Shown here: positions 33,691 through 40,482 of the stretch, in pieces
Numbering within the stretch: position 1 is the stretch's first letter
Layout: every line of letters begins with the position of its first letter
From: Candidatus Melainabacteria bacterium
GTDB lineage: Bacteria > Cyanobacteriota > Vampirovibrionia > 2-02-FULL-35-15
Direction of reading: 5' to 3'
DNA length: 64,000 nt
Assembly: GCA_023250155.1 (NCBI GenBank)
Contig: JAHFBG010000001.1
Coordinates: 62,001-126,000 of the forward strand
Notes under the pieces: generated by a model
Databases searched by the model: none
What the model saw: the letters and a program-made list of their open reading frames with translations, nothing else
What the model was told of the DNA's origin: nothing
Made by a program: the position numbers and the translations under genes

Positions 33691-34473
33691 ATGTTTGAAC
33701 TTATAGAACAATTTATAAATCAGATTGAGGAAGATCAAAATTTTTCACAAAACACAAAAACAGCTTATAAGGGCGATCTTAAAGATCTATGCAATTACAT
33801 AACTACAACAAATACTCAATTAGGAAATATAAATCACACATGGGTAAAAGATTATTTAAAATATCTAGTAGAGCATAACAAAGAAAGAAATTCATTTAAT
33901 AGAAGAGCATCTACCTTAAGAATATTTCTACGATATTTATATAAGAACAGACTAGTTCCAACAAACTATTCTTTAATAGTAGACAATCAAACTGTTTTAA
34001 TTAAAACCAATGAACATGCATTAGAAATCAATGAGATAAAAAACATTATTGAAAATCAAGATTTAAAAATCGATCAAAGATTGATCTTGCTTATGATTGG
34101 AAAATTAGGATTAACAGCTACACAAATCGAGTCCTTAAACATACATCAAGTAGACTTTGAAAACAAAACTATTAGTCTTTCTGACACTGAGAAGCTTATT
34201 TTAAAGGATGATATATTTATATTGTTTAGAGATTATTTACTTAACTATAGAGCTAATCTACCTAACGCTAACGAACATTTAAGTTTATTTATAAATGAAA
34301 AAGGGGGGGCGCTTGCAGAAACAGATATTTATAAATTAATTAAAAAGTTAAGTGAAGAGCATGGGTTAAAAGGAAAACTAACCACAAGAAATTTGAAAAA
34401 ATTATCGGAAGATAGGCTTGATGTACTATTAATGCAAAAAGAACTCTTTGATGTTACACAAAGCAATATCTAA
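33691..34473 (+). CDS. Degenerate XerC/D-like tyrosine recombinase (no catalytic residues)
   Basis: The frame is open from 33637, but the first 18 codons are a heptamer repeat, so I start at ATG 33691 (260 residues). Residues 1-90 match the SAM-like core-binding domain of phage integrases (SQNTKTAYKGDLKDLCNYI, FNRRASTLRIFLRYLYKNRL). The catalytic half keeps the fold pattern (KLGLTATQIESLNIHQVDF), but the first Arg (usually GLRxSE) is Thr, the HxLRH box reads LTTRNLKKL, and no tyrosine follows near the end (LMQKELFDVT). Hence it is probably a DNA-binding protein without recombinase activity. A housekeeping role in place of mobility is inferred. Confidence 0.75.
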   Translation: MFELIEQFINQIEEDQNFSQNTKTAYKGDLKDLCNYITTTNTQLGNINHTWVKDYLKYLVEHNKERNSFNRRASTLRIFLRYLYKNRLVPTNYSLIVDNQTVLIKTNEHALEINEIKNIIENQDLKIDQRLILLMIGKLGLTATQIESLNIHQVDFENKTISLSDTEKLILKDDIFILFRDYLLNYRANLPNANEHLSLFINEKGGALAETDIYKLIKKLSEEHGLKGKLTTRNLKKLSEDRLDVLLMQKELFDVTQSNI

Positions 34474-34510
34474 TTGTAATTACAATGCTACTCTTTGCTA
34501 GTTCATATTT

Positions 34511-34552
34511 GTTCTACTATACGCTCTACACTAAACGCTCTACGCTATAATC
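34511..34552 (+). repeat. Heptanucleotide array upstream of dapB (6 units) with TATAAT
   Basis: Six 7-bp units from GTTCTAC to TATAATC. The last unit holds TATAAT at 34546-34551, six bases before the dapB ATG, with no Shine-Dalgarno sequence. The array therefore appears to supply the -10 box of a leaderless promoter. Confidence 0.85.
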
Positions 34553-34557
34553 TTCAT

Positions 34558-35370
34558 ATGCCAAAAGATATAAAAGTTTTAGTTTGTGGCGCCACGGGGA
34601 AAATGGGAAAAGCTGTCGTCAGAGCAGTAGATGCAGCAGCAGGATTTAAACTTATAAGTGCGGTAGACAGAATCGACAACCCAAATATCGGGAAAGATAT
34701 TGGATTGGTTTGTGGAATTGATGAAACAGGAATAAAATTAAGTGGCAATTTAAAAGAAGCTATTTCAAAGTCTCATCCTGATGTAATGGTAGATTTTACA
34801 ATGCCTGAAATTGTTTTTGTAAATGCTGAAATTGCCTTAAAAGCTGGTGTTCGTGTAGTTATTGGTACTACTGGCATGTCTAAAGACGACATCAGCGAAT
34901 TAACAAAATTATCAAAACAAAATTCTACAGGAGTAATTGTTGCTCCAAACTTTGCTATCGGTGCAATTCTCATGATGAAATTTGCAAGAGATGCAAGCAA
35001 ATATTTTGCACATGCTGAAATAATTGAATACCATCACGATAAAAAAATAGATGCTCCAAGCGGTACATCTATAAAGTCAGCAGAACTTATGACAGAAGCA
35101 AGAAAAGAATTTGGAAGAGATCTTTTAAAAGGCAAAGAAACTTTAAAAGGTGCTCGCGGAGCAATTGGCGAAGGAAATATTCATATTCATAGCGTAAGAC
35201 TACCAGGTCTAATTGCACACCAAGAAATCATTTTAGCTGGCCCAGGACAAACACTGACTATAAGACATGATTCTTATGACAGAACCTCATTTATGCCAGG
35301 TGTTTTAATGGCCATTAAAAAGGTGGTGGATCTAGACTCATTGATTTATGGGCTTGAGAATATTATTTAG
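34558..35370 (+). CDS. dapB: 4-hydroxy-tetrahydrodipicolinate reductase
   Basis: 270 residues from ATG 34558; an in-frame ATG at 34495 would force translation of the heptamer array and is rejected. NAD(P)-binding VCGATGKMGKAVV (9-21), GTTGM (104-108), and the catalytic segment EYHHDKKIDAPSGT (158-171) with His160 and Lys164. It makes tetrahydrodipicolinate for lysine and peptidoglycan diaminopimelate. It overlaps the stop of the convergent binding-protein gene by eight bases. It is the only lysine-pathway gene in the window. Confidence 0.97.
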   Translation: MPKDIKVLVCGATGKMGKAVVRAVDAAAGFKLISAVDRIDNPNIGKDIGLVCGIDETGIKLSGNLKEAISKSHPDVMVDFTMPEIVFVNAEIALKAGVRVVIGTTGMSKDDISELTKLSKQNSTGVIVAPNFAIGAILMMKFARDASKYFAHAEIIEYHHDKKIDAPSGTSIKSAELMTEARKEFGRDLLKGKETLKGARGAIGEGNIHIHSVRLPGLIAHQEIILAGPGQTLTIRHDSYDRTSFMPGVLMAIKKVVDLDSLIYGLENII

Positions 35371-36529
35371 TTTCTACAAATAGTCCATTTTTTATTTCAT
35401 AGATTAAAAACTGGGGATTAATTAAATCACCTTTAGAATCAAATGATAACGTACCTGTTAATCCTGGAAAGTCTTTAGTATTTTGTATAGCTTTTGAGAT
35501 TTTTTCAGAATCATTTTCTTTTACATTTTCAATAGCAGAAATTAATACGTTTGCAGCATCAAAGGCAGTAACAGAGTAAGCCCCAATATTTTTTTTAAAT
35601 CTGTCTTTGTAATTTTTAATAAAAGCTTCATTCTTCACTTCTCGTGTACCTATTACTTTAATTCCTTCATTTATGCCTTTTGTTATAGAAATAAAGTCAG
35701 GATCAAAAAATGCTTCACCACCTAAAAACTGAGCTGTAATACCAACGCTTTTAGCACGTTTAAGAAACTTGGCAGCATCTTCATACTCACCAACAAAAAA
35801 TATGAGGTCTGGGGATTTTTGTTTTATAGGATCTATTTCTCTTAAATAGTCATCTGTTCCAACTCTATAAGTTTTAGAAAGAACAATCTTTATATCATTT
35901 GATAATTCTTCTATCTTTTGTATAAATTCACTAGCTAAACTTAGTCCATAGGATCTATTAGAATATATAATTGCAATCTTCTTGAAACCATTCTTTGCTA
36001 CAAAATTAGCTGCAAGTTCGCCTTGCTGATCATCTCTCCCAATTGTTCTAAATACATAGCCTTGTACCTCTGGTCTCTCTGTAAATAAAGGACTTGTTGA
36101 AGCCGGAGAAATTTCAGCAATCATAGCCATTGCATAAATTTCTGATGCTGGTATTGAAATATCTGAATTTACATGTCCAATAACTCCTAGAACCATTTCC
36201 TGTATCAAATTCTTTGCTCGCCAAGTAGCTTCTCCAGCTAAGCCTCCATCATCTACGCTAATTAGTTTTATTTGTTTTCCGTCAATTCCTCCATTTTTGT
36301 TTTTTATATCTACTGCTAGTTCTGCTCCATGAACAAGAGATATACCAGAAGCTTTATAAGGACCAAACTGAGGAGCTGCTACTGCAATTTTATAGGTAGT
36401 TTCATTGTTGATTTTTGAACAGCCAGTTAAGAATAAAAACATAAAACATGAAACATAAAGCATAAACAAGTTAAATAATCCCATTGATCTTTTTTGTATA
36501 CAATTTTTTTTCTTTTTTAAATTATTCAT
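35363..36529 (-). CDS. Leu/Ile/Val-type ABC substrate-binding lipoprotein 1
   Basis: 388 residues of the Peripla_BP_6 (LivJ) type: KIAVAAPQFGPYKASGISLVHGAELAV, GVIGHVNSDISIPASEI, YVFRTIGRDDQQGELAA. The signal sequence ends in the lipobox LTGC, so it is a lipoprotein. Much of the hydrophobic core (FMLYVSCFMFLF) is encoded by a heptamer repeat (36432-36473). The start overlaps the stop of the upstream paralogue by eight bases. No permease or ATPase gene is in the window, so it is an orphan binding protein or serves a transporter encoded elsewhere. Ligand not predictable; amino acids, amides or urea are possible. Confidence 0.88.
   Translation of the reverse strand: MNNLKKKKNCIQKRSMGLFNLFMLYVSCFMFLFLTGCSKINNETTYKIAVAAPQFGPYKASGISLVHGAELAVDIKNKNGGIDGKQIKLISVDDGGLAGEATWRAKNLIQEMVLGVIGHVNSDISIPASEIYAMAMIAEISPASTSPLFTERPEVQGYVFRTIGRDDQQGELAANFVAKNGFKKIAIIYSNRSYGLSLASEFIQKIEELSNDIKIVLSKTYRVGTDDYLREIDPIKQKSPDLIFFVGEYEDAAKFLKRAKSVGITAQFLGGEAFFDPDFISITKGINEGIKVIGTREVKNEAFIKNYKDRFKKNIGAYSVTAFDAANVLISAIENVKENDSEKISKAIQNTKDFPGLTGTLSFDSKGDLINPQFLIYEIKNGLFVETK
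36432..36473 (-). repeat. Heptanucleotide repeat encoding a lipoprotein signal peptide
   Basis: Six degenerate 7-bp units; on the minus strand TTTATGT, TTCATGT, TTTATGC and similar. In frame they encode the hydrophobic core of the signal peptide of the binding lipoprotein. Confidence 0.75.
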
Positions 36530-37661
36530 TATTTATCACCACAAATTTTCCATTTACAACCTTATTAAACACAAATCCTGGAGTAGTTAAATCTCCTTTC
36601 TCATCAAATGAAATCAAACCTGTTACACCCTTGAAATTCATTGTAGAGGCTACAACCTTAGCAATTTTTTCAGAGTCTTTTTCTTTTACTTGTTTTATTG
36701 CATTAATTATAATGCTTGCTGCATCATAAGCATTTGCACTATATCCAGTTGGTTCTTGGTTAAAGTATTTTTTATATTCTACAATATACTCTTTGTCTAC
36801 AATTGGAGGAGCAGAAATTACAAGAGCTCCTTCTGCATTCTTTCCTCCAAGTTTTATAAATTCATCATGATACACAGCATCCCCACCAATAAATTGAGTC
36901 ATTGTTAACCCATATTTAGGAAAATCTTTTACAAGATAACCTGCGTCATTATACTCACCAGCAAGAACAAGAAGATCTGGTTTAGCTAATGAGATTTGAG
37001 CAAGCAGTGAACCATAATCCTCCTTGCTTCTCTCAATTCTATTATAGTAGACGATTTCAGACTTATTTGATTTTAAGCTTTGCTTAAATGATTTTGCAAA
37101 TTCACCTGATAGGCTTCTTCCATACTCACGATTACTATATATTAGTGCAATTCTTTTATATCCATGTTTTAATACATACTCTGCAAGCATTCTACCTTGT
37201 GTATCATCTCTTCCTATTGTTCTAAATACATAACCACGAACATCTTTTCTTTCTGTAAAGAATGGCACTGTGCTACCTGGACTAACTTGTACAATCATTG
37301 CACTGGCATAAAATTCAGAAGCAGGAATCGATATGTCAGAATCACTGTGGCCCACTACTCCTAACACCATTTCTGTTCTTGTTAACCTATATGCAAAAAA
37401 GGCTCCTTCACCTACTAACCCGCCATCATCTTCTTTAATTAAGATAACTTTTTTACCATCAATGCCACCTAACTCATTTGCTTTATTAACAGCAAGTTCT
37501 GCTCCATTAATTAATGAAAGTCCTAAAGCTTGGTCACTTCCTGTCAATGGTGCAATTACTGCTATTTTATAAACATCATCAATACCAGGCGGCTGAATAC
37601 AACCCGTCAGTAGAAAGAGAATAGAAAATAGAGAAAAGAAAAGTTGTTTCATATTTATCAT
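36522..37661 (-). CDS. Leu/Ile/Val-type ABC substrate-binding lipoprotein 2
   Basis: 379 residues, same family and closely similar to its downstream neighbour (KIAVIAPLTGSDQALGLSLI, GVVGHSDSDISIPASE, YVFRTIGRDDTQGRMLAEY). Signal peptide FFSLFSILFLLTGC with lipobox. A tandem duplication is likely. The signal-peptide codons again look heptameric (AGAAAGA-like units at 37612-37639 on the plus strand). It is the second gene of the pstS-like/binding-protein operon, nine bases after the preceding stop. ATG codons at residue 1 and residue 4 are both possible starts. Confidence 0.88.
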   Translation of the reverse strand: MINMKQLFFSLFSILFLLTGCIQPPGIDDVYKIAVIAPLTGSDQALGLSLINGAELAVNKANELGGIDGKKVILIKEDDGGLVGEGAFFAYRLTRTEMVLGVVGHSDSDISIPASEFYASAMIVQVSPGSTVPFFTERKDVRGYVFRTIGRDDTQGRMLAEYVLKHGYKRIALIYSNREYGRSLSGEFAKSFKQSLKSNKSEIVYYNRIERSKEDYGSLLAQISLAKPDLLVLAGEYNDAGYLVKDFPKYGLTMTQFIGGDAVYHDEFIKLGGKNAEGALVISAPPIVDKEYIVEYKKYFNQEPTGYSANAYDAASIIINAIKQVKEKDSEKIAKVVASTMNFKGVTGLISFDEKGDLTTPGFVFNKVVNGKFVVINNE

Positions 37662-37670
37662 ACTTAAACC

Positions 37671-38609
37671 TTAATATCTATTAACTCCAATTTTATCTAG
37701 CTCTTCATGAGTTGTAATTAGTTTAATTGGCAAAAAACCTTCTTGAGTAACTATATCTTGTCCTTCAGGACTAAGTACATAATAAATATAAGCTAAGTCT
37801 AAACTTGCTGATCCTTTTTTTATAGCATAATATAAATCCCTATACAGAGGATATTTCCCTCTATGAGCTGCTGCATAAGTAGGTGGAACATTATCAATAG
37901 CTATAGCTTTTACCGTATTATCCAAATAGCTAAATGGTAAATAACCTATTGCATATTTAAAGTTTGCAACGTTTGCTTTCATTTCAGAGCTTGAGTTAGT
38001 AACTACAGACATTAAAGTAATGAGGGTTCCATTAAGTTGTTTTGCTTTTGATTTTCCCATTACCAATTCTTCCATTGCTGCTCTTGTACCATTCCCTGAT
38101 GAATCATTAACTAATTGAATTGCTTTATCAAAAGGCAATCCTAACTGTTTCCAGTTTGTAATTTTCCCAGATAAAATATCTTTCAGTTCTTGTATGGAAA
38201 TATTTTTTATCGGATTGGATGGATGAACTACGATAGCAAGCACATCATGAGCAATAGTAAACACCCTTAGATTTTCACTTTCGTGTTCTGTAAAAGTTCT
38301 AGAGCTTGCTGCAACTTGAGCAATATTATTTAATACTGCAACTGGACCAGCACTTGAACCACCACCTTGAACCAATACATCTACTCCTATTTTTTTTTTG
38401 TACTGAGTAGCAAGATGTTCTGATAAAGGCAACATAGTAGTTGAACCTACCACTATAAGGCGTGGCAACTTTGCAAATGCTTGATTTGAAAATGTAAAGG
38501 CTAAAACAATTACAAATAAAAGGCAATAAACCAAAGGCACTAGATTAAAAGGAGGGGAAATAGGCCTTTTAATTATGTCAAGTAATAATTTTCTTTTCTC
38601 AGTACTCAA
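37671..38609 (-). CDS. pstS: Phosphate ABC transporter substrate-binding protein (PstS-like)
   Basis: About 312 residues. A membrane-targeting segment (LVYCLLFVIVLAFTFSNQAFA) is followed by the PstS-type fold: VVGSTTMLPLSEHLATQY, VLVQGGGSSAGPVAV, the phosphate-site region NDSSGNGTRAAMEEL, and YYVLSPEGQDIVTQEGFLPI. It binds phosphate, or possibly another oxyanion, outside the inner membrane. No pstCAB genes are near. The start is uncertain: TTG at 38609 lies in a heptamer array, and a GTG just before the hydrophobic core is an alternative. It is divergent from recN, with 34 bases between. Confidence 0.85.
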   Translation of the reverse strand: MSTEKRKLLLDIIKRPISPPFNLVPLVYCLLFVIVLAFTFSNQAFAKLPRLIVVGSTTMLPLSEHLATQYKKKIGVDVLVQGGGSSAGPVAVLNNIAQVAASSRTFTEHESENLRVFTIAHDVLAIVVHPSNPIKNISIQELKDILSGKITNWKQLGLPFDKAIQLVNDSSGNGTRAAMEELVMGKSKAKQLNGTLITLMSVVTNSSSEMKANVANFKYAIGYLPFSYLDNTVKAIAIDNVPPTYAAAHRGKYPLYRDLYYAIKKGSASLDLAYIYYVLSPEGQDIVTQEGFLPIKLITTHEELDKIGVNRY

Positions 38610-38637
38610 TGCTTAAACCTCAATCCTATTATAATAG
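38603..38637. repeat. Heptanucleotide array between pstS and recN, with TATAAT
   Basis: Five loose 7-bp units (TACTCAA, ACCTCAA-like). The TATAAT at 38630-38635 ends eight bases before the recN ATG, and no Shine-Dalgarno site is present, so recN may be transcribed leaderless from it. Confidence 0.65.
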
Positions 38638-38643
38638 ATATAA

Positions 38644-40482
38644 ATGCTTACCCAACTTACCATTAAGAACTTTGCCATAATTGATGAGCTTAACATTAAT
38701 TTTAAAGATGGTTTAACTGTTATAACAGGAGAAACAGGTACAGGAAAATCAATTATCTTTGATGCTTTAGATTTTTTATTAGGAAAAAGAGCTGGGATTG
38801 ACATAATAAAGACTGGTACAAATAAGACTTTTGTAGAAGGGATTTTTTCAATTTCCATACAGCCAGATTGGTTTTATGAAAACGGATTTGATATTTCAGA
38901 TGAGCTTATTATCTCGCGGGAGTTATCGAGTCAAGGTTCAAGAGTAAGAATTAATGGTTCTTTAGCAAACGTCTCTCATTTATCATTTTTAAAACCATAT
39001 TTAGTAACCATACATGAACAAAGCGAACACTTAGAGCTTTTAAAGATTGAAAAGCAATTAGCTATCTTAGATAATTTAGGGGATTTAAATCACAAAAATT
39101 TGCTAGATGAATATAGAAATGTTTTTCAAGAGTATAAAGACTTAAAATTAAAATTAAATAGTTATTTAGAATCTTCAAAAGAGCAAATTAAAAAAATTGG
39201 CTTTTTAAAACACGAGTTGAATGAAATTAAATCTGCAAATATTGAAAATACAAATGAAGAAAATGAACTCATTGAAGAGCGTGATATTTTACTAAATAAA
39301 AAAGAATTGATTGAAAATGCAAATTTGATTTATGAAATGACCGATGGTTCTTCTGTAGTAGGTCATGGTCCCGCCCACGAAGTGGGCGAGGCTCGCTCGT
39401 TTTACGAGCGGCGCGACTGCTCCCTACAGGGGGCTTTATCCCAAATAAAAAAATTGTTAATAAAATCCAGCGAATATGATAAATCATTTGAGCCCTATAT
39501 AGAGACAATAGAAAATGTAATTTGCGATGTTAAAGACCTATCATCCTTTGTCAATGATTATTTAGATGGTTTTAGTGAAGATGATTCATTAAATGAAATC
39601 GAAGAAAGGTTAAATTTATTTTATAAATTAAAGAAAAAATATGGCTCTACATTAGCTGAGGTTCAGGAACATTATAAAAAGATAGAGTGTGAACTAGATA
39701 GTCTTGAGAATAGTTCACTTTCTGAAGAAGAACTACAAAGCACATTTCAAAAAAAAGAAGCCAAAATAAATATTCTATCTGAGAAATTAACAAGAGCAAG
39801 AGAAAATCTAGCGCGTGATTTTGTAAATAGGTTACATGAAGAATTGATGATATTAGGATTTAATCGTGGAGGGGGATATGAGCATATACCTCTTTTAGTT
39901 ATTGAGTTTATTCAATGCGAGCTATCAGAAAATGGTAAAGAACAAATACAGTTTTTATTCTCATCAAATCCTGATGAGCCTCCAAAACCACTGTTAAAAG
40001 TGGCTTCAGGGGGAGAATTGTCTAGAATTATGCTGGGGATTAAATCCATCTCCTGTACGGAACAGTCGGGACTGTTCCGTACAGGGCAATATTTCCCAAC
40101 AATGCTCTTTGATGAAATAGACATGGGTGTTTCAGGCGAAATAGCATCTAATGTAGCTAAAAAACTATATAAAATTTCAAGATCAAATCAAGCTATCTGT
40201 ATAACCCACCAGCCAATCATTGCAGCAATAGCAGACAATTACTTCATGATTGAAAAAGATATAACTCAAGGCAGTACACAAGTATCAATTAAAGAAATTC
40301 ATGAAAGTGAAAAAGCAAATGCATTAGCTATTTTACTCACACCAGAAAAGAACTTAAAAGATGGTATTTGTGAAGATGCAAAGATATTTGCAAAATCACT
40401 TTTAGAAAATGCCCGTGGGGCACAATCGCTCTGTACGGAACAGTCGCGACTGTTCCGTACAGAATCACATATTAATCCGTAA
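38644..40482 (+). CDS. recN: DNA repair protein RecN
   Basis: 612 residues versus about 550-570 in typical RecN. SMC-like ATPase in recombinational repair: Walker A GETGTGKS (29-36), coiled-coil arms, signature SGGELSRIMLGIKS and Walker B MLFDEIDMGVSG near the C-terminus. The excess length comes from three insertions made of palindromic DNA: about residues 239-263 in the arm (GHGPAHEVGEARSFYERR), 470-482 between signature and Walker B (CTEQSGLFRTG), and the tail 596-607 (CTEQSRLFRTE). All keep the frame. The end overlaps the convergent HEAT-repeat gene by 11 bases. I predict function is kept, since all ATPase motifs remain. Confidence 0.95.
   Translation: MLTQLTIKNFAIIDELNINFKDGLTVITGETGTGKSIIFDALDFLLGKRAGIDIIKTGTNKTFVEGIFSISIQPDWFYENGFDISDELIISRELSSQGSRVRINGSLANVSHLSFLKPYLVTIHEQSEHLELLKIEKQLAILDNLGDLNHKNLLDEYRNVFQEYKDLKLKLNSYLESSKEQIKKIGFLKHELNEIKSANIENTNEENELIEERDILLNKKELIENANLIYEMTDGSSVVGHGPAHEVGEARSFYERRDCSLQGALSQIKKLLIKSSEYDKSFEPYIETIENVICDVKDLSSFVNDYLDGFSEDDSLNEIEERLNLFYKLKKKYGSTLAEVQEHYKKIECELDSLENSSLSEEELQSTFQKKEAKINILSEKLTRARENLARDFVNRLHEELMILGFNRGGGYEHIPLLVIEFIQCELSENGKEQIQFLFSSNPDEPPKPLLKVASGGELSRIMLGIKSISCTEQSGLFRTGQYFPTMLFDEIDMGVSGEIASNVAKKLYKISRSNQAICITHQPIIAAIADNYFMIEKDITQGSTQVSIKEIHESEKANALAILLTPEKNLKDGICEDAKIFAKSLLENARGAQSLCTEQSRLFRTESHINP
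39358..39432. repeat. GC-rich palindromic element inserted in frame in recN
   Basis: CGCCCAC/GTGGGCG (39372-39388) and CGCTCGT/ACGAGCG (39394-39410) are consecutive perfect hairpins. GGCGAGGCTCGC between them recurs in scpB (62754-62765), and with one change between rpsK and rpoA (49203-49214). It is much richer in G+C than the gene around it. Confidence 0.85.
40052..40085. repeat. 34-bp palindrome in recN, copy 1
   Basis: CCTGTACGGAACAGTC and its complement around a two-base GG centre. It encodes the insertion between the ABC signature and Walker B of RecN. Confidence 0.93.
40430..40463. repeat. 34-bp perfect palindrome in recN, copy 2
   Basis: TCTGTACGGAACAGTCG and its exact complement, no loop. 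It encodes the RecN tail just before the stop and may also end transcription of both convergent genes. Confidence 0.95.

Noticed and set aside
33691..34473. Recombinase-like gene as evidence of a prophage or integrative element
   Set aside because: All catalytic residues are missing and the neighbours (yraN, dapB) are housekeeping genes.
40052..40463. recN palindromes as LexA/SOS boxes
   Set aside because: GAAC and GTTC are ten bases apart rather than four, and the sites lie at the 3' end of the gene, not at its promoter.
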